This document shows positions 34,613 to 43,176 of a stretch of 64,000 nucleotides of DNA, one piece after another. How positions within the stretch are numbered: position 1 is the stretch's first letter; the number at the start of each line of letters is the position of its first letter. The notes below the pieces were generated by a model, which had not been told where the DNA came from, did not search any database, and worked only from the letters and a program-made list of their open reading frames with translations. Origin of the DNA: Butyrivibrio sp. MB2005. Its GTDB lineage: Bacteria > Bacillota > Clostridia > Lachnospirales > Lachnospiraceae. A program made the position numbers and the translations under genes. The stretch covers positions 1-64,000 of the forward strand of contig NZ_AUJP01000019.1 of assembly GCF_000424285.1 (NCBI RefSeq). The letters are read 5' to 3'.

Positions 34613-35755
34613 ATGGTAGTTTTAGATCAGATGAAGGTTGAGCTTTCTAATCTTAGAGGTACTCTTGATGAGATTACAGCCTCACTTGACCTTGATTCAA
34701 AGAAGAAAATGATTGAAGAGTTATCCCGTGAGATGGAAGAACCTAATTTCTGGGATGACGCTGAAAAAGCCAATAAGAAGACAAGAAACCTTAAGAACAT
34801 GCAGGATCTTGTTGAAGAGGTAGAGGGCCTTCACAAACAGTACGACGATATGATGGATCTCATCGACCTTCAGAACGAAGAGGGTGTTGATGATGACGAT
34901 ATGGCAGCAGAGATCAGAGAAGAGCTTGATCAGTTTGAAGATACTCTTGAGAAGATCCGTATCAGCAATCTTTTGAACGGACCTTATGATAAATATGATG
35001 TAATCCTCAGACTTAATGCAGGTGCCGGCGGAACAGAGGCATGCGACTGGGCATCAATGCTTTATAGAATGTACACCAGATGGGCAGAGAGAAAGGGCTT
35101 CACAACAGAGGTTCTTGACTATCTCGATGGTGATGAAGCAGGAATCAAGTCCGTTACATTCCAGATTTCAGGAACTAATGCTTACGGACTTCTTAAGTCA
35201 GAGCACGGTGTTCACAGACTTGTTCGTATCAGTCCTTTCAATGCACAGGCTAAGAGACAGACTTCATTCGTTTCATGTGATATTATGCCTGATATTGAGG
35301 AAGATGTAGATATCGACATCAATCCTGATGACCTTAGAATTGATACATACCGTTCAAGTGGTGCCGGTGGACAGCACATCAATAAGACATCATCTGCTGT
35401 ACGTATCACACATATTCCTACAGGTGTTGTAGTTGCTTGTCAGAATGAGCGTTCTCAGTTCCAGAACAAGGACAAGGCTATGCAGATGCTGAAGGCAAAG
35501 CTTTTCATTATGAAACAGGAAGAGCAGGCAGCCAAGCTTGCAGGCATCAGAGGTGAGGTAATGGATAACGCATGGGGAAGCCAGATTCGTTCCTACGTTC
35601 TTCAGCCTTACACAATGGTTAATGACACTCGTACAGGTTTCAAGGCTTCTAACGCAGACGGCGTTCTTGACGGAGATCTTGATCCCTTCATCAATGCATA
35701 TCTTAAATGGCTGGCAACAGGCGGAAAGCCCGTTGGCGATACAGATGCAGAATAA
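34613..35755 (+). CDS. prfB: Peptide chain release factor 2, no programmed frameshift
   Basis: A 380-residue class I release factor that ends translation at UGA/UAA. The catalytic GGQ is in GAGGQHINKTSSAVR and the RF2-specific SPF tripeptide in LVRISPFNAQ. In most bacteria the frame is broken after about 25 codons by a CTT-TGA-C shift site. Here the equivalent point reads TCA CTT GAC CTT GAT, continuous in one frame, so the usual self-regulation is absent. The ATG follows TGGAAGGAT. Confidence 0.95.
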   Translation: MVVLDQMKVELSNLRGTLDEITASLDLDSKKKMIEELSREMEEPNFWDDAEKANKKTRNLKNMQDLVEEVEGLHKQYDDMMDLIDLQNEEGVDDDDMAAEIREELDQFEDTLEKIRISNLLNGPYDKYDVILRLNAGAGGTEACDWASMLYRMYTRWAERKGFTTEVLDYLDGDEAGIKSVTFQISGTNAYGLLKSEHGVHRLVRISPFNAQAKRQTSFVSCDIMPDIEEDVDIDINPDDLRIDTYRSSGAGGQHINKTSSAVRITHIPTGVVVACQNERSQFQNKDKAMQMLKAKLFIMKQEEQAAKLAGIRGEVMDNAWGSQIRSYVLQPYTMVNDTRTGFKASNADGVLDGDLDPFINAYLKWLATGGKPVGDTDAE

Positions 35756-35815
35756 TGGCATCAGGAAGAATATGGCTAGTTGATGACAGAACTATATAAG
35801 ATGAATTGAGAATTA

Positions 35816-35842
35816 AAGCGATCACGAAAGTGGTCGCTTTTT
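35816..35842 (+). terminator. Intrinsic terminator after prfB
   Basis: AAGCGATCAC-GAAA-GTGGTCGCTT stem followed by TTTT. Confidence 0.85.
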
Positions 35843-35973
35843 TCGGCTCTTGATTTCAGGTTTGCGCGGGCTGTGATTTTTGACACATTCACGCTTATTT
35901 GGTAACATATACTTGTAATTTTATCGATATTTCGAGAAGTATAAGCTTTAGCATTTTTAATGAGGGGTTAATT

Positions 35974-37002
35974 ATGGTTACAGTAAGTTTATGCATGATC
36001 GTTAAGGATGAAGAGGACAAACTGGCTACTTGTCTGGACTGTGTGAAGGATCTGGTTGATGAGATGATCATCGTGGATACCGGTTCTACAGATAAGACAG
36101 TGGAGATAGCGGAGTCCTACGGCGCGAAGGTCTTTAAATTCGCGTGGACCGGCGATTTTTCTGATGCGAGAAATTTTTCCTTTAGACAGGCTACATGTGA
36201 ATATATTTACGCTGCTGATGCGGATGAGACGATAGACGAAGAGAACAGAGAACGTTTCAAACAGCTGAAAGAAGATATTGATGATCTCGATATCGATGTG
36301 GTTCAGATGTACTATTGCAATCAGCTCAGCCACAATACAGTTTATAACTATGACAGGGAGCTTAGACCCAAGCTTTTCAGAAGGGTAAGAAGCTTTGTTT
36401 GGCAGGATCCAATCCATGAGACCATCCAGCTTGATCCCGTTGTATGCAACAGCGAGGTGGAGATTCAGCACAATCCCACAGAGGATCACGGAGAAAGAGA
36501 TCTGGCTGCCTTCAGAAGAGCTGTGGACATGGGAAGCTATATTTCCAAGAGACTTCACAATCTCTATGCAAGAGAGCTCTACATGGTAGGAACAAATGAG
36601 GATTTCATTCTGGCAAAGAAGTTCTTCTCTGATTCCATAATCGATACAGGAAGAGATCTTGATCAGATTAAGGAAGCAAGCTGCGTCCTTACTCATATAG
36701 CAGTTATCGAGGATGATGTTCTTGGAGTTCTTAAGTATGCACTTAAGGATGTGACCACTATCGCATCCAGTGAGATGTGCTACGAGCTTGGAGAATTCTA
36801 CAGAAAGCGCGGAGATATCGACGAAGCTATTGTGTGGTATTTTAATGCAGCCTATGAGACATCTCCTATTCTGGACGTACATCACGGCGGTGATATGCCT
36901 ATGCAGAAGCTTGCTGAGTGCTACAGAGAGCTTGGCAATCTGGAGCAGGCTGAGGATTACGAGAAGGAAGCTGCCCGCTGGGAGCCTCCAAAGCCCGAGT
37001 GA
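35974..37002 (+). CDS. Family 2 glycosyltransferase with C-terminal helical repeats
   Basis: A 342-residue GT-A fold transferase. N-terminal SLCMIVKDEEDKLATCLDCV and IIVDTGSTDKTVEIAE are typical of the SunS/YfdH-like glycosyltransferase 2 group; the metal-binding DAD is in YAADADETID. The C-terminal third is helical and TPR-like (YRELGNLEQAEDYEKEA). Substrate unknown; relatives glycosylate peptides, proteins or cell-surface glycans. The ATG at 35974 follows GAGGGG. It stands alone, ended by a hairpin terminator. Confidence 0.85.
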   Translation: MVTVSLCMIVKDEEDKLATCLDCVKDLVDEMIIVDTGSTDKTVEIAESYGAKVFKFAWTGDFSDARNFSFRQATCEYIYAADADETIDEENRERFKQLKEDIDDLDIDVVQMYYCNQLSHNTVYNYDRELRPKLFRRVRSFVWQDPIHETIQLDPVVCNSEVEIQHNPTEDHGERDLAAFRRAVDMGSYISKRLHNLYARELYMVGTNEDFILAKKFFSDSIIDTGRDLDQIKEASCVLTHIAVIEDDVLGVLKYALKDVTTIASSEMCYELGEFYRKRGDIDEAIVWYFNAAYETSPILDVHHGGDMPMQKLAECYRELGNLEQAEDYEKEAARWEPPKPE

Positions 37003-37049
37003 TAGGCTGGAGTAGGGCGGCCTGAATGCAAAAATATGGCGAGTAAAAT

Positions 37050-37085
37050 GGTGATCACTTCATTAGAGGTGGTCACCTTTTTGAT
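37050..37085 (+). terminator. Intrinsic terminator after the glycosyltransferase gene
   Basis: GGTGATCAC pairs with GTGGTCACC and is followed by TTTTTG. It opens a 1.4-kb gene-free region (37003-38404). Confidence 0.85.
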
Positions 37086-37135
37086 ATAAGGAATAACTTT
37101 GAAATAAGAAGATGACGGTTGTGGCTATCACCTTA

Positions 37136-37269
37136 ATCCTTGGTCTGCTTTATGACTACTTTATCTGCCATGGAATTTCAGTCAATCCTGCGCTTTGCGC
37201 ACCGCGAGGCGGCTGCGGGGGTGACAGACATCCCATGGCAGATATTCTGTAGTCAAGCAGATCAAGGAT
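37136..37269. repeat. Long inverted repeat (large stem-loop)
   Basis: Arms 37136-37173 and 37233-37269 pair over about 34 positions (ATCCTTG.TCTGCTT...GACTAC...ATCTGCCATGG). The 59-base loop has its own GCGC-TTT-GCGC hairpin and a GC-rich segment. A T-run follows. No frame. It could be a structured RNA or a degraded mobile element. Confidence 0.65.
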
Positions 37270-37363
37270 ATTTTTGCGCCATTGCGCGATAATTTAACAG
37301 TTAAGAGGGAGATTACAGCGTGGCAGGCCTCTGCGGGGAGACACGCAGTAATAATAGGGCAGA

Positions 37364-37591
37364 ATTACCGCACAGGAGGGCTTTTTGGAGAAGTGCGCGG
37401 CAATAATTGGTTAATAAGGCGATGGATTGCAGCGACATGGCTTGTATATAGCGCTCGCGCGGTAATGGTAGTGCAAAGTTACTGCGCAGGAGGGCTTTTT
37501 GGAGAAGTGCGCAGCAATAATAGGTTAAGATAGTGAATGATTGCAGCGACATAGCTTGATTCTAGGCTGTGCGCGGTAATACCAAAACAAA
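37364..37591. repeat. 114-bp tandem repeat, two full copies plus start of a third
   Basis: Units at 37364-37477 and 37478-37591 with a third beginning at 37592. Each unit has CAGGAGGGCTTTTTGGAGAA flanked by GCGC ends and a conserved ATTGCAGCGACAT block. The period is a multiple of three, so short frames run through it, but they lack start signals and I do not call a gene. Confidence 0.75.
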
Positions 37592-37668
37592 ATTACTGCG
37601 AAGCTACACAAATACTAGAAGTACGCTGCATTTTCGTATTCTTCCGGTACGAAACATAATATTTCTGA

Positions 37669-38106
37669 TTTAGAAGTTTCAAGCAGAGGATTTGGAAGTT
37701 TCAAGCAGAGGAATCTGAGGAAAAGCCCGAAATAGAGGCGTGGAGTAAGGAGAGGCCAGAGAATTTGGGAGGTTCAAGCAGAGAAATTTGGGGAAAAGCC
37801 GGAAATAGAGGCGTGGAGCAAGGATGGACCAGCGGATTTGGAAGGTTCAAGCAGAGGAAATCGGGAAAGTTCCCGAAATAGAGGCGTGAAACAGGGAGAG
37901 GCCAGAGAATTAAGACGGTTCAAGCAGAGAAAATCGGGAAAGTTCCCAAAATAGAGGCGTGGAACAGGGAGAGGTCAGAGAATATAGAAGGTTTATGCAG
38001 AGGAAATTGGGAAAACGTCTCAAATAGAGGCGTGGAGCAAGGAGAGATCAGGGGATTTAGAAGTTTCAAGCAGAGGAATCTGAGGAAAAGCCCGAAATAG
38101 AGGCGT
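37669..38106. repeat. 73-bp tandem repeat array
   Basis: Five complete 73-bp units begin at 37691, 37764, 37837, 37910 and 37983, with a 22-bp partial unit before and a 51-bp partial after. The most conserved cores are TTCAAGCAGAGGAA and AAATAGAGGCGTGGA. The period is not a multiple of three, arguing against coding. Repeats are contiguous without spacers, so this is not a CRISPR array. Confidence 0.85.
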
Positions 38107-38242
38107 AGCCTGCAGCCTAACATTCCCACGATCCAAAACCTTACATTCCCACGACCTAAGCCCGCATATTTCTCCGATTAGAGCAGCGACTCTAAATGAC
38201 AGAAGCAGAATACTAGTATATAATTACCATCAAGCAGACTTG

Positions 38243-38379
38243 TAGTAAGCTTCAAACGTATTTGCCGCTTACTAAAGTTGCTCCGCAAGGATGCGCGCAG
38301 ATTTTGAAAGGAAATATGTCGCTTTCAGCGACCAAAATTCGGCGCAGCAAACGACATTGGGCTGAAGCCTAAGTCGTTT
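38243..38379 (+). ncRNA. Structured repeat element, copy C
   Basis: Hairpin TAGTAAGC/GCTTACTA (38243-38274), then CTCCGCAAGGATGCGC, a multi-part stem (ATGCGC with GGCGCA, ATTTTG with CAAAAT, GTCGC with GCGAC) enclosing GAAAGGAAATAT, and a last hairpin AAACGAC/GTCGTTT (38349-38379). It shares CTCCG..AGGATGCGC and GAAAGGAAAT with copy B. It ends 26 bp before the next gene. Confidence 0.5.
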
Positions 38380-38404
38380 TCTATTGAAAGGACTTTAGTT
38401 AAAA

Positions 38405-39616
38405 GTGACCAGGAAAACTTTAGCTATAATACTTGGCGCGGTGGGGATAGTTATTGCAGGCGCACTGATCTATAAATTCACCGGCAACAACCAAATAGAA
38501 GAAACTGTTCAGGAGACGCCGGCACCGGCGTGGCACGCTGCAGACGGATACATTAAGGAGTCGGAGCCTATAGGGGAGCCTGGAAGCGCCTCGGATACAA
38601 GCTCCGAATCCGACCAAACCACAACCGAAGCCAGCACAGCCGAAGATACCTCCGACCAAACCACAACCGAAGCCAGCACAGCCGAAGATACCTCCGACCA
38701 AACCACAACTGAAGCCAGCACAACCGAAGAAGCTTCCGAGCCTGCCGCAAACGCAGAGTATTCCTTAAGTGTACCCACATATATCGGGCAGATAGGCGGC
38801 GACTACTTTATAGCCGACTGCTACCACAATCAGATTATTTACAATGATAACCTGACAGATGATCTTCTAAGCTGGAAAACTCTGGCTACGGACTTAAGTC
38901 AGCCCCATACCATGGCGGGAGATGGACAGGTCATAGTAATAGATGATACAGAGAAAAACGAAGTAAGGGTATATGAGCCATCTGAAAATGGATATAAGTA
39001 CACGCAGCTCTTTACAGGGATAGGTAACAGGCCCCATTACACGGTTTATGATGAAGCAGAAAAGGCCTTTTACACCTGGAGTTCCATGTCAGGTGAGATG
39101 TATGTTTTCAGGCATGAAGAGGGCAGTACTAAGATGTACCTTACTGAGGTAAGGACCATAGCAGAGCTTAGTGGAACATATATAAGATCGTTTTATATAG
39201 AAGGAAATGATATCTATTTTGTTTCCGGAATAAGAGGGGATGGCACATCCTCGGGTATCATAAAGTGTGATAAGAACACGCTTGAAATAAAAGAAACCTA
39301 CAGTGTTCCTGATTCCCTAGCGGGAATGGCAGCCATGCGATTTGATGCACCTTTTTATTACATAACCGTATCGACGGATGTGGCAGGAAGCCAGGACGCA
39401 GCCACCATGATAAGGACAAAGGATCTTAAAGGGCTTGCCACAGGCGATTATGAAGACATTTATTCAACATATTTTATGGGTGGCGGAACGCCTTATAATA
39501 TGTTTAAAATAGAAGATAAGTGGTTCCTGACAGAGCACCGGATTCCCGGACATGCCATTTGGAGCTATAAAATAGACGAAAACGGAGAAATTACTGATGT
39601 CGAAACAGTGTATTGA
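38405..39616 (+). CDS. Membrane-anchored propeller-like protein with Thr/Ser repeat linker
   Basis: A 403-residue extracellular protein of unknown function. It has an N-terminal TM anchor (about 5-25), a Thr/Ser/Asp/Glu linker with three 14-residue repeats (DQTTTEASTAEDTS), then a C-terminal domain whose spaced GQIGGDYFIADCYHNQIIYN and PHTMAGDGQVIVIDD strands suggest an NHL/six-bladed propeller. The GTG start is assigned from frame and anchor; its ribosome binding site is weak. It overlaps the next gene by 20 bp, so it probably works with that membrane transferase, perhaps in surface glycan or protein modification. Confidence 0.7.
   Translation: MTRKTLAIILGAVGIVIAGALIYKFTGNNQIEETVQETPAPAWHAADGYIKESEPIGEPGSASDTSSESDQTTTEASTAEDTSDQTTTEASTAEDTSDQTTTEASTTEEASEPAANAEYSLSVPTYIGQIGGDYFIADCYHNQIIYNDNLTDDLLSWKTLATDLSQPHTMAGDGQVIVIDDTEKNEVRVYEPSENGYKYTQLFTGIGNRPHYTVYDEAEKAFYTWSSMSGEMYVFRHEEGSTKMYLTEVRTIAELSGTYIRSFYIEGNDIYFVSGIRGDGTSSGIIKCDKNTLEIKETYSVPDSLAGMAAMRFDAPFYYITVSTDVAGSQDAATMIRTKDLKGLATGDYEDIYSTYFMGGGTPYNMFKIEDKWFLTEHRIPGHAIWSYKIDENGEITDVETVY
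38609..38734 (+). repeat. Three 42-bp coding tandem repeats
   Basis: Units at 38609, 38651 and 38693; the first two are identical and the third differs at a few bases. They encode the SDQTTTEASTAEDT linker. Near-identity suggests recent expansion by slippage. Confidence 0.85.
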
Positions 39617-41303
39617 TTATAAAAAGACCACAAGAGCGTCGGTCATTATGATACTTGTGATGGCGCTTATTACAGCGGTATTACAGGGTAATTACTGGGT
39701 TTCAATTGCAGGAGGTCTTGCCGCAAGGCAGCCGCAGGTGATGATTCTTTTCCTGGTTGGGTTTGTGAGCCTTACAGCCATTTACTGTGAAGCAACAGGC
39801 AGGATCAGATTCAGACGCAAGTCAGAGGAGAAGGCAGGGACAATATCAAAGACCCTGAATCTTACCACAGAGCGCGGTATTCTCTGGACTATATGGCTTG
39901 GAATGCTGATGCGTGTGGGATACGTTCTTTTCTTTGACATTAACACCTTGCAGAACGATGGTGGTACCTACACCGGATTTGGAACAACTCAGATAAATAA
40001 CGGTCATATCGGTTACATTGAGTACATTTACAAATTTTTCCATTTGCCTACAATGGACCCTTATGAATACTTTGGATATTATCATCCGCCGCTCCATCAT
40101 ATTATTGAGGCTCTTTGGCTTACGGTTCAGAGATTCCTTGGGGTGGCTGAAGAGCTCGCTTTTGAGAACCTTCAGATTCCTACCCTTATCTACTCGGGGC
40201 TTTGCATGGTCGTGATGCTGCAAATCCTTAAGGAGTCGGATATAAATGAGAAGTATGTCATTCCGGGTATGATGCTCTTTGCATTTCATCCCAGGATGAT
40301 GGTGCTTGCAGGTTCAGTAAATAACGATATTCTGGCGCTGCTCCTTCTTCTTTGCACCATTTGGAGAACTCTCGTATGGATCAGAGAAAAGAACATCAAA
40401 AATATCGTGATGATAGCTCTTTCCCTTGGCTTTGGAATGATAAGTAAGCTAAATACCGCTATCTGTGCTTTTTCAATAGCAGTCATTTTCCTGATCGTGC
40501 TTGTAAATGCATTTAAGGATGGCAACCTTCTTGTAAGAAAAAATATTATCACTCAGTTTGTGGTTTTTGCAGTAATCTGTGTTCCCATCGGTTTGTCATA
40601 TATAGTACGTAACATGGTACTTTTTGGGGAAAAGCCGGGAATACCTTCACCTGCAATTATTCCCAATGAGTCAGTGATGTATACAGGCCCGTATTCCGTG
40701 TGGTCCATAATCGGAATACCTGCTTTATCGGATTGGAATGCGGCATTTCCTTTCCATCCCATAAGCGCAGAGGCCAGCCATAATACCTGGGTTATTCTGT
40801 TCCAGACAGGTCTTTTTGCTGAGGCTTATCCGGCAGGAATGAACGACTATCTGTTGTCGGTTGCTCAGATAGCCTATGTTGCTTCCATAATTACTGCTGT
40901 TGCAACTACAATCGTTTTCCTTTGGGTATACCTTAAAAAGCTTGTAAAGGAGACAAGAAAGATCAGATATTCCCTTGCATATCCCACAGATGAGGAGCGC
41001 GCAAAGGGTGTTATCAGCACAGAGGAAGCCCTTAACCATATGGAGAGAAGTGTTTTCCTGTGGATTACATACGTGTTCATGCTGCTTAGCTTCTGCCTGT
41101 ATGTGTTTAAATATCCTTATACCTGCAGCAGCGACTTTAGGTATATGACAGCTTGTCTGGTATTCACATCCATAGGCTTTGTGGATGTTCAGACCGTTTG
41201 TGGCAAGGGAGCACGAAAAGTAGTTAAATTTATCGTAAATACAGCAATGGCGGCGTGCCTTATAGGTTCACTGCTTGTTTATATGTTCTGGGATATCGCG
41301 TGA
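39597..41303 (+). CDS. Polytopic membrane glycosyltransferase-like protein (GT-C type)
   Basis: A 568-residue integral membrane protein with about ten or more TM segments and an early acidic extracellular loop (NTLQNDGGTYTGF) followed by YHPPLHHIIEALW, a layout like GT-C (GT39/ArnT/PMT) enzymes that use polyprenyl-linked sugars outside the membrane. Exact family and substrate are not recognised. The ATG lies inside the previous gene (20-bp overlap) behind CGGAGA, so the two form an operon. Confidence 0.72.
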   Translation: MSKQCIDYKKTTRASVIMILVMALITAVLQGNYWVSIAGGLAARQPQVMILFLVGFVSLTAIYCEATGRIRFRRKSEEKAGTISKTLNLTTERGILWTIWLGMLMRVGYVLFFDINTLQNDGGTYTGFGTTQINNGHIGYIEYIYKFFHLPTMDPYEYFGYYHPPLHHIIEALWLTVQRFLGVAEELAFENLQIPTLIYSGLCMVVMLQILKESDINEKYVIPGMMLFAFHPRMMVLAGSVNNDILALLLLLCTIWRTLVWIREKNIKNIVMIALSLGFGMISKLNTAICAFSIAVIFLIVLVNAFKDGNLLVRKNIITQFVVFAVICVPIGLSYIVRNMVLFGEKPGIPSPAIIPNESVMYTGPYSVWSIIGIPALSDWNAAFPFHPISAEASHNTWVILFQTGLFAEAYPAGMNDYLLSVAQIAYVASIITAVATTIVFLWVYLKKLVKETRKIRYSLAYPTDEERAKGVISTEEALNHMERSVFLWITYVFMLLSFCLYVFKYPYTCSSDFRYMTACLVFTSIGFVDVQTVCGKGARKVVKFIVNTAMAACLIGSLLVYMFWDIA

Positions 41304-41383
41304 CGGCTTTAGAGAATTGCCGAGAGGTGATTTAAAGAGGCGCGGTTTTGATATACCAGGCATAGTTTAAAGAGGAGATCATT

Positions 41384-42445
41384 ATGAGTTATGAAAAGTT
41401 TGTCAGGAAGGTATCACCTTACGTTCCGGGGGAGCAGCCAAAGGACAGAAACATTATCAAGATCAATACAAACGAATGTCCTTATCCGCCTGCACCAAAA
41501 GTAACAGAGCTTATTGAAAACATGAAATATGAGGATCTGCGTCTTTATCCGGATCCTGAAGCGGCAACACTTGTGGATGCCCTTTCAAAGTACTATAAGG
41601 TTCCGACAGATCAGATTTTTGTGGGTGTGGGATCGGATGATGTACTTGCTATGGCTTATCTTACTTTCTTTAATTCCGATAAGCCCATTCTTTTCCCGGA
41701 TATAACATATTCTTTCTATGATGTGTGGGCAGAGCTTTACAGGGTTCCTTACAAACAGATCCCGCTACGCGATGATTTCACAATAGATTTTGATGATTAC
41801 ATGCCGGAAAATAATCCTAACAGCGGCATCATAATCGCCAATCCCAACGCACCTGTCGGAATCTATGAGCCTGTATCCAAAATTGAAAAAGTGATTGCTG
41901 CAAACCCTGATTCTGTGGTAATCGTAGACGAGGCATATATTGATTTTGGCGGGGAGAGCGCCCTGCCTCTCATTGATAAATATGAAAACCTTCTGGTGGT
42001 TCAGACCTTCTCCAAATCAAGAGCTATGGCAGGAATGCGCATAGGCTTTGCTTTTGGTTCAAAGAAGCTTATAGGCTATTTGAGAGACGTAAAGTTCTCC
42101 TTCAACTCGTACACCATGAACAGACCTACATTGGAGCTTGGAGTGGCAGCAGTTGAGGATGATAAGTACTTTAAGGATACCTGCGCAAAAATCATAGCTA
42201 CAAGAGAGAGGGTTAAAAAGCAGCTTACTGAGCTTGGATTTACTTTCCCTGATTCTAAGAGCAACTTTATCTTCGCAAAACATAGCACTGTTTCCGGTAA
42301 TGATATTTTTGAAGAGCTGAAAAAGAGAGGCATATATGTACGTCACTGGAACGCAGACAGAATAAGCGATTACCTGCGAATCAGTATCGGTACTGACGAA
42401 GAGATGGATAAGCTTATCGAAGCTCTTGTTGAAATTGTTGGTTGA
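41384..42445 (+). CDS. hisC: Histidinol-phosphate aminotransferase
   Basis: A 353-residue PLP-dependent class I/II aminotransferase, normally in histidine synthesis. Visible: INTNECPYPP substrate loop, VGVGSDDVL, NPNAPVG, VDEAYIDFGG, and the PLP lysine in VVQTFSKSRAMAGMRIG. Length fits HisC. It stands alone, without other his genes nearby, so it may serve histidine or also aromatic amino acids. The ATG follows AAAGAGGAGA. Confidence 0.88.
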   Translation: MSYEKFVRKVSPYVPGEQPKDRNIIKINTNECPYPPAPKVTELIENMKYEDLRLYPDPEAATLVDALSKYYKVPTDQIFVGVGSDDVLAMAYLTFFNSDKPILFPDITYSFYDVWAELYRVPYKQIPLRDDFTIDFDDYMPENNPNSGIIIANPNAPVGIYEPVSKIEKVIAANPDSVVIVDEAYIDFGGESALPLIDKYENLLVVQTFSKSRAMAGMRIGFAFGSKKLIGYLRDVKFSFNSYTMNRPTLELGVAAVEDDKYFKDTCAKIIATRERVKKQLTELGFTFPDSKSNFIFAKHSTVSGNDIFEELKKRGIYVRHWNADRISDYLRISIGTDEEMDKLIEALVEIVG

Positions 42446-42582
42446 TTTGCCATCTTCTCCGGTAGTGCAAATTCTAAAAGCCTTGATGTAATAATAGTAT
42501 TCTGTTAAAATTGTGCCTTGGAATGTTTTGAATGCCGCATGACTATTTTGTCGGCACATGAATTAACAGAGAGGTTTTTGAA

Positions 42583-43077
42583 ATGTTAAAGAAATATCTT
42601 ATAGTATTTTTATGGTCAATGGTTCCCCTTTTTGAGCTTAGAGGAGCTATTCCGATAGCACATGGTATAAATGCTACCGATCCGGAGTTTAATCTGTTAC
42701 TTGCTTATATAGTTATAGCCATCGGCAATATGATTCCCATGCCTTTTATTTTCTTCTTTGCAAGAACCGTACTTGAGTGGGGTAAGGATAAGCCTGTAAT
42801 CGGCAAGTTCTTCACATTCTGTCTTGAGAAGGGTGAAAAGGGCGGCTTGAAGCTTCAGGAGAAGGCAGGAAAAGGTCTTTACTGGGCACTCCTCTTATTC
42901 GTTGGAATCCCTGTGCCGGGAACGGGTGCATGGACAGGCACACTGGCGGCATCAATCCTTGATATGGATTTTAAAAAGAGCGTCCTTGCTGTGATTGGCG
43001 GAATTGCTCTTGCAGGTACCATTATGGGTATCGTAAGCTTCCTTGGCGTAAGCGCGATCACAGGAATTGCCGGCTGA
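42583..43077 (+). CDS. Small multi-drug export family (COG2426) membrane protein
   Basis: A 164-residue protein with four to five TM segments. FELRGAIPIAHGI near the N-terminus and GIPVPGTGAWTGTLAA in the second half are the family's hallmark re-entrant motifs. The family is annotated as putative small multidrug exporters and has no settled role. The ATG follows AGAGAGG. Confidence 0.8.
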   Translation: MLKKYLIVFLWSMVPLFELRGAIPIAHGINATDPEFNLLLAYIVIAIGNMIPMPFIFFFARTVLEWGKDKPVIGKFFTFCLEKGEKGGLKLQEKAGKGLYWALLLFVGIPVPGTGAWTGTLAASILDMDFKKSVLAVIGGIALAGTIMGIVSFLGVSAITGIAG

Positions 43078-43078
43078 T

Positions 43079-43124
43079 AAGTGCAGACTTTCGTATCTAT
43101 GAAATTTACGAAGTTGCACTGATT
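43079..43124 (+). terminator. Hairpin after the COG2426 gene
   Basis: AGTGCAGACTTTCGTA pairs with TACGAAGTTGCACT (two mismatches or bulges). There is no strong T-run, so it is a weak terminator or an RNA-stabilising hairpin. Confidence 0.45.
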
Positions 43125-43176
43125 AAGTGAAAACTTTAGAATGGGTATAGAATTACATTTATAGTAGGAGCAGCTT

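Noticed and set aside
34613-34700. Programmed +1 frameshift in prfB
   Set aside because: The frame is continuous and the CTT-TGA-C site is missing.
35989-36885. Minus-strand 298-residue frame opposite the glycosyltransferase
   Set aside because: It is a shadow of a gene with clear GT2 motifs and lacks a ribosome site.
37282-37552. Short frames on both strands through the 114-bp repeats
   Set aside because: They arise because 114 is a multiple of three; there is no convincing start signal and no family resemblance, so a repeat is the better description.
37669-38106. CRISPR array
   Set aside because: The 73-bp units are contiguous, diverged and have no unique spacers, and no cas genes are in the window.
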